A DNA stretch of 64,000 nt from positions 98,098-162,097 of the forward strand of contig DATMPC010000070.1 in the NCBI GenBank assembly GCA_035567895.1, written 5' to 3'. Below are positions 43,160-52,082 of the stretch, in pieces. A program made the translations under genes and the position numbers. Each line of letters opens with the position of its first letter. Position 1 is the first letter of the stretch. The notes beneath the pieces were generated by a model. That model was given only the letters and a program-made list of their open reading frames with translations. It did no database searches and had not been told where the DNA came from. Origin of the DNA: Terriglobales bacterium. GTDB taxonomy: Bacteria; Acidobacteriota; Terriglobia; Terriglobales; Acidobacteriaceae.

Positions 43160-44416
43160 TCACGTAAGCCGCAGACGCTCGCAGCGTGCCACCCGCTCGA
43201 TGGCGAGGGAGTACGCTGCCATTCGCAAACCAAGGTGTTCTCGACGGCTGCGTTCGCAGACTTGCTCGTAAGCTCGTAGGAGTGAGTCGTTAACCTCCTG
43301 CCGAATCGTCTCTTCCTTTGGCGCCAATCGCTGAACATTGTTCCACCACTCGGCATTCGCAGCAAGAACTGCCGCGCAGCCGCCGACAAGATCGGGAATT
43401 ACTAGTACGCCCTGCTTCGCGAAGTAATGATCCGCGTCCGGCGTTACCACGAGCTCTGAGGTCTCAACCACAAGCCTTGCCCGCACCTGAGCAGCCGCCG
43501 CAGTGTTCAAAGTTCCTTCAGGCGCGCCGAGCACGAGAGCGTCGCAATCCAGCGCGTGGACATCGATGGTCTCGGCTGCGCCTTCATAGCCTGCCAGTGA
43601 GCCGGTGCCGCGCAAGTGATCCGCAAGCGATTGCATGTCGATTCCGGTTGAACACCGCAAGCCCCCGCGTTCTTCGAAAATCGCGACAATCGTACACCCG
43701 AGGTGATTAAGAGCAGACGCTGTGTGAAAGGCGCTTCTGTCCAGTGAACCTACTGCGACTCGAAGGCCCGGAACGAACATTCCGGCATCCTCCCCGGCCC
43801 GGGCAACCAATGCCGCGATCGATCGCCCGACAATCCCGTCTGAGTCGGGCAAGCCGCCATTTTTGGGAAGCTTTCCTATAACGGGAGCAACCGCATTCTT
43901 TTGCAGGGCTGAATACTCTTCCGCGATCCACGACATCGCGTCTGATCCAGTATTGAGGCCAGGCGCGCACACGTCCTGATAAATGCCGAACATCTCCCGC
44001 AGCCGAGCGCCATAGCGGCGTACAAGCCGCTCAAATTCGCTTCGGCTGAGTTGTGCCTGATCACAAGCCACACCTCCCGCGGCCCCTCCAAACGGCACAT
44101 TCGCGACGGCGCAACGCCAGGTCATCGATTCTGCCGCAGCTCGAAGCGTCTCCAGCTCCAGACCCGACTGGAAGCAGATAGGTCCAATCAAGGGTCCGCG
44201 CACGCCGTTATGCTGGACGCGGTATCCGCGAAAGAGTTGGAGCCGGCCGTCATCACGCCGCAGAGGCAGTTCCACCGTTAACTCCCGAAATGGAACTGAA
44301 AGTAACTTGCGCATTTCGGCGTGGAGTCCGAGCCGATCGGCAGCCGCGTCGAAATACCGGCGTATGCAGGACGATGCAGTCTCCCGCAGTCCGACCGCAG
44401 CGGTTCCCTGAGCCAT
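43160..44416 (-). CDS. Glutamate/leucine dehydrogenase-like protein with lost catalytic motifs
   Basis: 418 residues following the Glu/Leu/Phe/Val dehydrogenase fold: ELTVELPLRRDDGRLQLFRGYRVQHNGVRGPLIGPI, then MTWRCAVANVPFGGAAGGVACD, and a Rossmann-like half. In active members the block reads MTxKxA...PxGGxKGG: here the first Lys is Arg and the second is Ala. The catalytic Asp region (usually PAPDVxT) reads CAPGLNT, and the nucleotide loop GxGxxG is replaced by VAVGSLDRSAF. It is therefore probably not a dehydrogenase. The ATG at 44416 has CAGGAG upstream. It lies 123 bases downstream of the Lgt fusion on the same strand. Confidence 0.8.
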   Translation of the reverse strand: MAQGTAAVGLRETASSCIRRYFDAAADRLGLHAEMRKLLSVPFRELTVELPLRRDDGRLQLFRGYRVQHNGVRGPLIGPICFQSGLELETLRAAAESMTWRCAVANVPFGGAAGGVACDQAQLSRSEFERLVRRYGARLREMFGIYQDVCAPGLNTGSDAMSWIAEEYSALQKNAVAPVIGKLPKNGGLPDSDGIVGRSIAALVARAGEDAGMFVPGLRVAVGSLDRSAFHTASALNHLGCTIVAIFEERGGLRCSTGIDMQSLADHLRGTGSLAGYEGAAETIDVHALDCDALVLGAPEGTLNTAAAAQVRARLVVETSELVVTPDADHYFAKQGVLVIPDLVGGCAAVLAANAEWWNNVQRLAPKEETIRQEVNDSLLRAYEQVCERSRREHLGLRMAAYSLAIERVARCERLRLT

Positions 44417-44539
44417 GGGGTTACTCCTGGCGGGATCGCTCGGCAACGTCTCCGCGACCCTAGGACTGCACAATTCGTGCAGCATCCTTCGACCAAATTT
44501 AGATGCAATCGAGAGTTGCTGGAGAGAGTTGCTGGCGGA

Positions 44540-45913
44540 TTATTTTCGGCCGGATCGCTTCTGGGCGACGACCAAACCCCTGGGAGTGGGCATAAGCACA
44601 ACGGAAATCAGCCCTTCCTGCTCCATTTTCAGGGCAGCTTCCCGCACGGTTTTCAGGTGTGAGCTGGCATCGTGCATGAGTATCATACCGTTGGGGTTCA
44701 TTTGTGGCAGGAAGCGGCGAACCTCCTGCTCCCGTAGGGGAGGATCGCTATCGCTGAAGAGCAGGTCGATACTGCCCTGAATGCGGATTTCCAGGCTCGA
44801 CTCATTCCGGCATTCGATCCAGCTGGCGAGCCCAGACTCATCGATGCGCTTCTTCGCTTTCGCGAAAACCTCGGCGTCGTATTCGCAGGTGATGACCTTG
44901 CCGAGACCATTGGCTTTGAGTCCCTCGGCGATCCAGAGAGTGCTGATGCCCATGAAGGTGCCGGTTTCCACCACTGTCTGCGGCTTCACGGTTCGCACCA
45001 CGCAGCGCAGAAACTCGAGCACCTCTACCTCAGCCGTCATCGAGTCGTACATGCTCCAGCGTTCGGGATGCGGACACTCGGGCGTGGCGCGATGATATTC
45101 CGGCTGCAAGACATCTCCGCGCTCTTCGAAGTGACGAAGAATGCGGTGCTCGCCTTTGTCACTGCGGAATTTTTTTTTTACAGTGATAAGGATCGCAATC
45201 CCCGTGAGGATTGAGGCGAGGCTGGCAGCCTGGGCGTTGCTTAGTCCGAAGAAGGAGCGTGGATTAACGCGGATGAACTCTACGAGGAAGCGCTCAACAC
45301 CCATCCAGATTAGATACAGGGCCGCCACTTCGCCTACAGGGCGCGGACCCCGCAACGACTTCGCAGCCTGCCTCCATAAGTACCAGAAGATCAGAGTGGC
45401 AGCGATGGCTTCATAGATCGGCGTAGGATGAACGCGTTGCGTGGTCGGCACCAGGCCATTGGGAAAGCTCATACCCCAAGGCACAGATGTAGGTATTCCG
45501 TAGTCTCCATCTCCCGAGGTGAGACAGCCGATGCGTCCGACCGCGTAACCTAGGGCGGCCGCAGGCGCGCAAACGTCAAGCATTGCAAGGTACGAGAGCT
45601 TGTATCTCCGCGCCAGCAGATACAAAGCCAGCAATACGCCGATTAGTCCACCAAACCAGGCGAAGCCGGAGCGGCTGAATATCTCTCCTATCGGATTCGC
45701 GAACAACTCACCGGGCGATTCGAGTGCGTGATAGAGCTTTGCACCAGCTATTCCAAGCAGGGCGCAAATCGTAACGATGTTCTGAGCATCGGCGTGGAGT
45801 CCACGACGGCGAATATCCGCCCGGAGAACGAAGTAGGCCGCGACAAATGCGAGCAGCATCAGCAGTCCGAAGCTGCCGATCGTTACTGGCCCAAAGTGGA
45901 TGTACGGGATCAA
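44540..45913 (-). CDS. lgt: Prolipoprotein diacylglyceryl transferase fused to a SAM-methyltransferase-like domain
   Basis: 457 residues from a TTG at 45913 (another TTG at 45943 is possible). Residues 1 to about 245 are Lgt: seven helices with GFAWFGGLIG, GYAVGRIGCLTSGDGDYGIPT, the conserved HPTPIYEA and GVERFLVEFIRVNP. Lgt attaches diacylglycerol to the lipobox Cys of pre-lipoproteins. After ITVKKKF, encoded by ten A residues, the frame continues into a class I methyltransferase/hydroxylase-like domain (TVVETGTFMGISTLWIAEGL, VITCEYD, IDLLFSDSDPP, MILMHDAS). One extra A would end Lgt after three more codons at a TGA. The fusion may be real, made by slippage, or an assembly artefact. Confidence 0.82.
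   Translation of the reverse strand: MIPYIHFGPVTIGSFGLLMLLAFVAAYFVLRADIRRRGLHADAQNIVTICALLGIAGAKLYHALESPGELFANPIGEIFSRSGFAWFGGLIGVLLALYLLARRYKLSYLAMLDVCAPAAALGYAVGRIGCLTSGDGDYGIPTSVPWGMSFPNGLVPTTQRVHPTPIYEAIAATLIFWYLWRQAAKSLRGPRPVGEVAALYLIWMGVERFLVEFIRVNPRSFFGLSNAQAASLASILTGIAILITVKKKFRSDKGEHRILRHFEERGDVLQPEYHRATPECPHPERWSMYDSMTAEVEVLEFLRCVVRTVKPQTVVETGTFMGISTLWIAEGLKANGLGKVITCEYDAEVFAKAKKRIDESGLASWIECRNESSLEIRIQGSIDLLFSDSDPPLREQEVRRFLPQMNPNGMILMHDASSHLKTVREAALKMEQEGLISVVLMPTPRGLVVAQKRSGRK
45170..45179 (-). other. A10 homopolymer at the lgt/methyltransferase junction
   Basis: Ten consecutive A on the coding (minus) strand encode the KKK at the junction. Adding one A gives KKKIPQ and a stop; losing one A leads into a different frame that ends after about 45 codons. 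Such tracts are known slippage sites for RNA polymerase and are also prone to mutation and read errors. Confidence 0.7.
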
Positions 45914-45991
45914 AGTGCGGTCAGAACGAGTATAGCTGGGCAACTACAAGCTTCGGAGTTGGGCAGCATAAGAATCATTTACCCTGAACTC

Positions 45992-47275
45992 ATGCGGGCG
46001 ATTTTTCGGCAGCGCGGCCTGCGCCTCATCTTCATCGCCAACCTGATCTCCATGCTAGGCAGCGGCATGAACACGGCTGCTGTGGTCTGGTACATCCTTC
46101 AGGTGACGCATTCGGAGATGGCGCTGGGAACAGTAGTGATCCTTCAGACGATCCCTGCGCTACTGATGCTGCCGTTTACCGGCGTGCTCATTGACCGCGA
46201 AGACCGCCGCCATCTCGTAATGTTTCTCGACGGCTCGCGCGCACTGGTCATCCTCGTGGTAGCGATGCTGGCCCTCGGCGGCAGAGTGCGCCTTTGGGAA
46301 CTGTACCTGATGAACACCCTGGTGGCAGCAGGATTCTGGATGTTCTGGCCTTCAGTGACCGCACTCATCCAGGAGCTTACACCTGAGTCGCAGTACGTAG
46401 CCTCCAGCAACTTCCTCATGGCAGGCGTGCAAGGAGGGTGGCTGATCGCGGGTGGAATCGTTGGCTTCGTCTACAACCACCTTCACCTCGGTGGAGTATT
46501 GCTGCTCGACTTCAGCACGTACGTTGTCTCGATTGCCTGCTACCTGTTCGTTCGCAAGGGACGCATCACCGTGGCTCGCCCGCAGGCTCGTAGCCCAAAA
46601 CTGGAAAATGCGCATCCCGTCGACCGCTACCTGCACGAACTACGGGAAGGTTTTGGATACTTGCGGCATCGTCCGGCAGTTACGCTGGTCGGCATCAGCA
46701 TGGCGCTGTTCATGGGCGCAATGCTCACGCAGGGCATCGTCACTGCGCCGCTCGACGATCGCATTCTGCACCGCGGCGCCGTGGGCTATGGATGGCTCAA
46801 CGGATCGTGGGGAATCGGCGCGTTTCTCAGCACGCTGTATACGCCATGGGTAATCAAACGCCTGCATACGCGCGGAGGCATTCGCCTGGGAATGCTGGCC
46901 CTTGGCGGCTGCGTACTGCTGGCGCCGCACTCGACGATTCTCGCCATCACGGCATTGCTGTTTTTTGTGATGGGATCGGCGCGCGGACTGGGCGGCACTT
47001 CGCTGAGCACGAGTCTGATGGAACTTGTGCCACCACACCTAATGGGACGCACGCAGAACACCTTCTACTTTATGGGAACGCTGCTTCAGCTCGGGCTGGC
47101 ATTCGCCGTAGCGGCGTCGGCGCACCGCATCGGTCTGACGACTGCCTATGGAATTATCGCAGCCACGTATCTTTGCGCCTGTGCTTCGACCTTGCTGTCT
47201 GAAGATCAATTCACCTTTGCAAAAGCGGAAGCTGCCGCCGAGGAATCTGCTGTTCAGGAGACACACGCATCATGA
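45992..47275 (+). CDS. MFS exporter (EntS/MFS_3-like)
   Basis: 427 residues with about 11-12 helices. LIFIANLISMLGSGMNTAAVVWYILQ and GVLIDREDRRHLVMFLDGSRALVILVVAM are typical of the MFS_3 branch that includes the enterobactin exporter EntS and macrolide efflux proteins. The frame is open far upstream but that part overlaps lgt on the other strand; the domain starts at the ATG at 45992. Its last codon overlaps the P450 start as ATGA, so the pair is one operon and the transporter may export the P450 product. Confidence 0.87.
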   Translation: MRAIFRQRGLRLIFIANLISMLGSGMNTAAVVWYILQVTHSEMALGTVVILQTIPALLMLPFTGVLIDREDRRHLVMFLDGSRALVILVVAMLALGGRVRLWELYLMNTLVAAGFWMFWPSVTALIQELTPESQYVASSNFLMAGVQGGWLIAGGIVGFVYNHLHLGGVLLLDFSTYVVSIACYLFVRKGRITVARPQARSPKLENAHPVDRYLHELREGFGYLRHRPAVTLVGISMALFMGAMLTQGIVTAPLDDRILHRGAVGYGWLNGSWGIGAFLSTLYTPWVIKRLHTRGGIRLGMLALGGCVLLAPHSTILAITALLFFVMGSARGLGGTSLSTSLMELVPPHLMGRTQNTFYFMGTLLQLGLAFAVAASAHRIGLTTAYGIIAATYLCACASTLLSEDQFTFAKAEAAAEESAVQETHAS

Positions 47276-48630
47276 GTTCCGCCGTCCAGCCGGCACGGAA
47301 GACCGTTCCAGGCCCACGCCCGTTTCTGTCTCTGTCTCCTCTCCTGGCGATGCGGCGCAATCCGCTCCTCTACATGGAAGAGCTGCATCGTCGTTACGGA
47401 GACCTGGTGAGCTATCGCACAGCAGGCCGTTCCGTCTTCATGCTCTTCCATCCGGACATGACGCAGGACATGCTGGTCACCCACGCGCGCAATCACCATC
47501 AGGGCCGCGTAATGCAGCGCTCACGCTCGGTGCTGGGCAATGGGCTCCTGACCAGCGAAGACAGTTTCCATCTGCGCCAGCGCCGGCTCATTCAACCGGC
47601 CTTTCATCGTCAGCGAATCGTCGGCTATGGACGCGCCATGGTGGACTACGCCGAGCGTCAGCAACAGCGCTGGAGAAACGGCGAGGTGATCGACGTTCAT
47701 CAGGAGATGATGCGGCTTACGCTGGCCATCGTCGGCAAAACTCTTTTCGACACCGATGTCGAGGGCGACTCGCAGGAGATCGGCCGCGCCCTCAACACCT
47801 TCATGCACTTGTTCAAGTTTGCCGTGTTGCCGTTCTCCGAAATTCTCGAGAAGCTGCCGATTCCACCCGTACTGCGCATGAAGAAGGCCCGAGCGCGCCT
47901 GGACAGGATCATCTACCGCTTCATCGAGGAGAGGCGGCGGAGCGGAGAGGACCGTGGAGATCTTCTGTCGATGCTCCTGGCTGCAGAAGACAACGAGGCT
48001 GGCGGCGAGCGCATGGGCAACGATCAGATCCGCGATGAGTGTGTAACTCTCATCCTCGCCGGGCACGAGACCACGGCCAACGCCCTTACCTGGACTTTCT
48101 ACCTGCTCGCACAACATCCTCAGATCGCAGAGCGCCTCAAGCGCGAACTTTATCAACTCCTCGGCGACCGCCCACCGACTCCCGAGGATTATCCCAATCT
48201 GAAGTATGCCGAAATGGTCCTGAGTGAATCCATGCGGCTCTATCCTCCGGCATGGGGCATAGCCCGGACCGTGGTCGAGCCATACGAGGCATTTGGGGTT
48301 ACCTTTCCCAAGAACGCTCTCGTACTGACCTCGCAGTGGATCACTCACCGTGATGAACGCTGGTATTCAAATCCGCTGCACTTCGACCCCGAACGCTGGA
48401 CGCCGCAAGCACGCGCAAGCCGCCCAAAGTTCTCGTATTTCCCCTTCGGCGCCGGACCGAGGCAATGCATCGGCGAATCGTTTGCCTGGATGGAAGGCGT
48501 GCTCCTGTTAGCCAGCATCGCCCGGAATTGGAAGTTCTCACTGGTGCCTGAAACTCGAGTGGAACTGCTTCCGGTGATTACGCTAAGGCCAAAATTCGGG
48601 ATGAAGCTGCGCGCTGAAAAAAGCAATTGA
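47272..48630 (+). CDS. Cytochrome P450
   Basis: 452 residues. The I-helix oxygen motif is AGHETTANALTW, the K-helix ExxR is ESMR, the PERF-like region is FDPERW, and the heme loop is FPFGAGPRQCIGESFA with the axial Cys. It is cytoplasmic, without a membrane anchor, and resembles the CYP102/CYP4-like bacterial type that oxidises fatty acids or hydrophobic compounds. Ferredoxin or reductase partners are not next to it. It is translationally coupled to the exporter gene upstream. Confidence 0.94.
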   Translation: MSSAVQPARKTVPGPRPFLSLSPLLAMRRNPLLYMEELHRRYGDLVSYRTAGRSVFMLFHPDMTQDMLVTHARNHHQGRVMQRSRSVLGNGLLTSEDSFHLRQRRLIQPAFHRQRIVGYGRAMVDYAERQQQRWRNGEVIDVHQEMMRLTLAIVGKTLFDTDVEGDSQEIGRALNTFMHLFKFAVLPFSEILEKLPIPPVLRMKKARARLDRIIYRFIEERRRSGEDRGDLLSMLLAAEDNEAGGERMGNDQIRDECVTLILAGHETTANALTWTFYLLAQHPQIAERLKRELYQLLGDRPPTPEDYPNLKYAEMVLSESMRLYPPAWGIARTVVEPYEAFGVTFPKNALVLTSQWITHRDERWYSNPLHFDPERWTPQARASRPKFSYFPFGAGPRQCIGESFAWMEGVLLLASIARNWKFSLVPETRVELLPVITLRPKFGMKLRAEKSN

Positions 48631-48639
48631 TCACGCAGG

Positions 48640-48713
48640 TCACGAAGCTCACAGAGGAAAACAAGATTTGGTCCCGTTAGCCTTCGTGACCTTCGTGCCC
48701 TTCGTGTTCAAAG
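48640..48713. repeat. cacgaagg-type repeat, copy 3
   Basis: aggtcacgaagctcacagagg on the left and ccttcgtgaccttcgtgcc then cttcgtgttc on the right form a shorter, imperfect inverted repeat of the same family as 36686 and 38404. It follows the P450 gene by about 10 bases and may act as its transcript end. Confidence 0.7.
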
Positions 48714-48780
48714 CTTTTGACTCTTGCCGGCGATGCTATACTGTCAATGGCAAATATAAAGCGAACATCGCCCGAGCTGT

Positions 48781-49788
48781 ATGTCTTCCCTCCCTTTGTA
48801 TCCGAAGCCGCCGGAGACTCACCTTGTAGGCATTGCTAATCTGGCCAGCGAAGCCGAGCATGTCGATAGCGGCCATAAGGTTGAGTTCTTTTCGCTCCCG
48901 GTGCGATCGATCCTGAACCGCTGCGTCTCACGCCGCAATCTTCCCTTCACCTGGACCATTAATCCTTATCGCGGCTGCGAGTTCGCCTGCAAATATTGCT
49001 ATGCGCGTTACACGCACGAGTTCATGGAGATCCGCGATCCTAACGAGTTCGAGCACAAGATCTTCGTCAAGGACGAGGCAGCGTGGCTCCTGCGTCGCGA
49101 CCTGAAGAAGGTTCGCAAAGGCGAGGAGATTGCTATTGGGACGGCTACAGATCCATATCAGCCGGCTGAGCGCAGGCATTGCGTAACCCGGTCGATTTTG
49201 GAAGAGCTGGCGCGCCATGCCGGGCTGGAGATTGGCATTGTGACTAAGTCGAACCTGGTTTTGCGCGATATCGATGTGCTGATGCAAGTCGCGGAGCGAA
49301 ACACGATAGGCGTGCACATAACAGTCACAACTCTGAACGTCGATCTTGCTCGCATCACCGAACCTCGTGCTCCGCGTCCTGATCTGCGGCTGGATGCCGT
49401 TCGCAGACTCAACGAGGCTGGGATCCATGCTGGAGTGATTTGTGCACCGGTTCTTCCGGGCATTACCGACAAGCCCAGAGATCTGGAAGCCTTAGTGAAA
49501 GCCGCCAACGAGGCGAACGCCGTAAACATCTTTGCCAATCCGCTGTTCTTGAAGCCATGCTCGAGAGCGATCTTTCTGCCATTCATCAAAGAACGGTTTC
49601 CTGATCTAGTGCCGCGATACGAGCAGATGTACGGAGAGCGTGATTTTGGCTCTCAGACCTACCGCAAGCACCTGAATGCGCTCATGAGCAAATTCAAAAA
49701 GAAATATGGAATCGGTTCTCCCGGGCCACGCGGCCCGATCCGCGAATACACGCCTGCCAAAGTGTCTGAGCAATTGGCTTTGTTTTGA
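48781..49788 (+). CDS. Radical SAM protein, SPL-like (Rv2578c/PA0069 type)
   Basis: 335 residues. The Fe-S cluster motif is CEFACKYCYAR within NPYRGCEFACKYC; IAIGTATDPYQPAERR and ITVTTLNVDLARITEPRAPRPDLRLDAVRRLNEAGIHAGV are family blocks shared with spore photoproduct lyase-like proteins. The reaction is unknown; DNA repair or RNA modification has been suggested for relatives. It uses S-adenosylmethionine and a 4Fe-4S cluster in the cytoplasm. It stands alone after the P450 gene. Confidence 0.9.
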   Translation: MSSLPLYPKPPETHLVGIANLASEAEHVDSGHKVEFFSLPVRSILNRCVSRRNLPFTWTINPYRGCEFACKYCYARYTHEFMEIRDPNEFEHKIFVKDEAAWLLRRDLKKVRKGEEIAIGTATDPYQPAERRHCVTRSILEELARHAGLEIGIVTKSNLVLRDIDVLMQVAERNTIGVHITVTTLNVDLARITEPRAPRPDLRLDAVRRLNEAGIHAGVICAPVLPGITDKPRDLEALVKAANEANAVNIFANPLFLKPCSRAIFLPFIKERFPDLVPRYEQMYGERDFGSQTYRKHLNALMSKFKKKYGIGSPGPRGPIREYTPAKVSEQLALF

Positions 49789-50019
49789 GTGGCGCTGGTA
49801 AATGACCGCCTTCTCGTCGTTACGCAAAGACACAGCCGAGGGCGGCTGTCCCACATTTGTTGTCTGCCGATATTCCTAACCGAGCCGAGGCTGACTCTCC
49901 GATCCTCTCCGCAATTCGCCGGTAAACACCCGCTGTTCACCGAAAAGCCCGCGACTACTTCATTCCCGCCGCCTAAATTGAGCCTCGTGAACAACGGTAT
50001 CAATTGCGAGGAGATCGTC

Positions 50020-50226
50020 ATGAACGGCAAGCGCCTTCCATCCCACCCGAGCGACACCCTGATCGGGATCGTCATTGCCACAATCGGCACCCTGGTACTG
50101 CTAGCACGCCTGAATGTCTTCACAATAGGCTTTAATCTTCCTGGAGACCTCGTAACATGGTCGCCGCTATTGCTCATCTCGGCAGGTATCGTGCTGCTGT
50201 TCATGCTCGACAAGGCAAGGCGGTGA
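50020..50226 (+). CDS. Small two-helix membrane protein (LiaI-like)
   Basis: 68 residues. Two hydrophobic helices, TLIGIVIATIGTLVLLARLNVF and WSPLLLISAGIVLLFML, resemble the LiaI/DUF5668 N-terminal unit. The ATG at 50020 is set by GAGGAG seven bases upstream; the open frame before it is not used. It begins an operon with a LiaF-like protein (3 bases after its stop), a LytS-type kinase and a LytTR regulator, so it probably takes part in cell-envelope stress sensing. Confidence 0.8.
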   Translation: MNGKRLPSHPSDTLIGIVIATIGTLVLLARLNVFTIGFNLPGDLVTWSPLLLISAGIVLLFMLDKARR

Positions 50227-50229
50227 ACC

Positions 50230-50985
50230 GTGAGCAGCCCCGCGTGGGAGGACGAAATGACTCCTAATCGAAGAGGAGCAACTGGAACTCTGGTTTCCGG
50301 ACTTGTGGTGGCTGGCATCGGCGTTGTGCTGCTTCTCGATCGGTTCGGGATCGTTGATTCAGGCATCTTGTGGAAGTTCTGGCCAGCATTCTTTTGTGTA
50401 ATCGGCCTGGTTCGCCTGATCGAAGCGAACAACACTGGCGAACAGATATGGGGTGGATTTTTCATATCGCTCGGCACGCTGCTCATCCTGCACGAGTTCG
50501 GATATATCCGCTTCGGCATCGGCCAGCTTTGGCCGCTGATCATGATCGTCGCCGGTTTGCTTCTCGCCTGGCAAGCCAATGAAGTACGCGAAGGACGAAA
50601 GGGCTTCTGTATGCCTCGGGTCTTCGGCCCACGCCCGGATGGTGGAGGACCGTTGAGCTCTGTAGCCATCTTTGGCGGCATCGAGCGACGGCTCGAGGGA
50701 ACAATAGGCGACGGAGGGAACCTGCTCGCGTTCTTCGGCGGCTTCAAGATCGATCTATCGCGCGCCGAGATCGAAGGCGAGCGTATTGTCATTGACGCCA
50801 CTGCCATCTTTGGTGGCGGCGAGATCATTATTCCCGAATGGTGGAAAGTGTCGGTGGAAGGCCTCGGAATCTTTGGTGGCTATGTCGATAAGACTCGACA
50901 CGTCCCTCGCCCTGATCGGCCAGTAAAAACCGTTGTGGTCCGTGGCGCCGCGATCTTTGGAGGCATCGAGGTCAAGAGTTACTAG
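50230..50985 (+). CDS. LiaF-like membrane protein
   Basis: 251 residues. Four hydrophobic segments in the first half (TLVSGLVVAGIGVVLLLDRFGI, LWKFWPAFFCVIGLVRLI, WGGFFISLGTLLILHEFGYI, LWPLIMIVAGLLLAWQA) lead to a beta-repeat C-terminal domain with the recurring AIFGG/IFGG motif (VAIFGGIERR, FFGGFKIDL, AIFGGGEI, IFGGYV, AIFGGIEV). This is the cell-wall-active-antibiotics response domain of LiaF. LiaF proteins restrain a sensor kinase until envelope stress occurs. The start is GTG at 50230; an ATG nine codons later is possible. Confidence 0.85.
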   Translation: MSSPAWEDEMTPNRRGATGTLVSGLVVAGIGVVLLLDRFGIVDSGILWKFWPAFFCVIGLVRLIEANNTGEQIWGGFFISLGTLLILHEFGYIRFGIGQLWPLIMIVAGLLLAWQANEVREGRKGFCMPRVFGPRPDGGGPLSSVAIFGGIERRLEGTIGDGGNLLAFFGGFKIDLSRAEIEGERIVIDATAIFGGGEIIIPEWWKVSVEGLGIFGGYVDKTRHVPRPDRPVKTVVVRGAAIFGGIEVKSY

Positions 50986-50987
50986 GC

Positions 50988-52082
50988 ATGCATCCGATCC
51001 TCGGATATCCGCGGCGGCTTGGGCTTTATCTCTTCACCTGGATGCTGGTGAGCGAGCTGCTGTTCTACGTCGTGACCTATCATCACGGCGGAATCGATAA
51101 GTTCCAGTCTGGACTTTTTTTCTTTCCACTCTCTCTCATATACGCATTCATCTGTCTCTCTGCCTGGTACTCCTGTCGCGGCATTCCCCTGGAGGACACG
51201 AGCTTCACCGGAATGCTGATCCCCCACTTGTTAGCAGCGCTCATCATTGCATTCTTCTGGGCCTTGATGGCACGAGCACTCGCCAGCGGCCTTTCGCGCA
51301 TACCTTCGCTGCAGGGATTCGACGAGAAGGTTGTGAGAAGCATTCCGGTTTTTCTGGCGATGGGAATCCTTCTGTACCTGCTCGCGGTTGCGTTGTTCTA
51401 TGTGTTGCTGGCCCAGGAGGCATCACGCGAGGCCGAACAACGCGAATCACAGGCGCGAGTGCTCGCTCGCGATGCAGAGTTGCGAGCCCTTAAAGCACAG
51501 GTAAATCCGCATTTTCTTTTCAATAGCCTGCACTCGATCAGCGCATTGACCAGCAGTGATCCGAAGCGGGCGCGGGAAATGTGCATTGCCCTCGCCGACT
51601 TTCTTCGTGCCACGTTGGGATTAGGTGAGAAAGCGCTGATCCCCCTGGAAGAGGAACTGTCCCTGATTCATTCTTTTCTTGCTGTAGAAAAGATCCGCTT
51701 TGGTGCGCGGTTAAGAATGGAAGAACAAATCGATCCCGGGACTCTCGACTGCATGGTGCCTCCGTTGATCCTTCAGCCGTTGGTGGAAAACGCAGTCGTG
51801 CACGGCATCGCCAATCTCACCGAGGGAGGATGGATCCAGCTTCGCGTCGGCACAACCCACGGCTCCGAAAACTCGGACCAATCAAGCGTAAGCATCGAGG
51901 TGGAGAATCGTTTCGATCCGGAGGCTCCCGCGCGCCGGAAGAGCGGTGTGGGCCTTGCGAATGTTCGTCAGCGTCTCGACACGCGATACGGGAATAATGC
52001 GACCTTTTCTGTGAGCAAGAACGGGGAGCATTTTCATGTAGGGCTAACCCTTCCTGCCGAGAGAAAGGCGGTGCCGGCATGA
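50988..52082 (+). CDS. LytS/YehU-type sensor histidine kinase
   Basis: 364 residues. Four membrane helices in the first 150 residues form the input part (LGLYLFTWMLVSELLFYVV, FPLSLIYAFICLSAW, LIPHLLAALIIAFFWALMA, IPVFLAMGILLYLLAVALFYVLL). The His-kinase domain has the H-box QVNPHFLFNSLHSISAL and the N-box PPLILQPLVENAVVHG, with GVGLANVRQRL as the G-box. It begins three bases after the LiaF-like gene, and overlaps the response regulator gene as ATGA. It presumably phosphorylates that regulator in response to membrane or wall stress. Confidence 0.92.
   Translation: MHPILGYPRRLGLYLFTWMLVSELLFYVVTYHHGGIDKFQSGLFFFPLSLIYAFICLSAWYSCRGIPLEDTSFTGMLIPHLLAALIIAFFWALMARALASGLSRIPSLQGFDEKVVRSIPVFLAMGILLYLLAVALFYVLLAQEASREAEQRESQARVLARDAELRALKAQVNPHFLFNSLHSISALTSSDPKRAREMCIALADFLRATLGLGEKALIPLEEELSLIHSFLAVEKIRFGARLRMEEQIDPGTLDCMVPPLILQPLVENAVVHGIANLTEGGWIQLRVGTTHGSENSDQSSVSIEVENRFDPEAPARRKSGVGLANVRQRLDTRYGNNATFSVSKNGEHFHVGLTLPAERKAVPA

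Noticed and set aside
45728..45991. An 88-codon N-terminal extension of the MFS exporter
   Set aside because: It overlaps lgt on the other strand, is polar and unlike the transporter family, and the first helix begins after the ATG at 45992.
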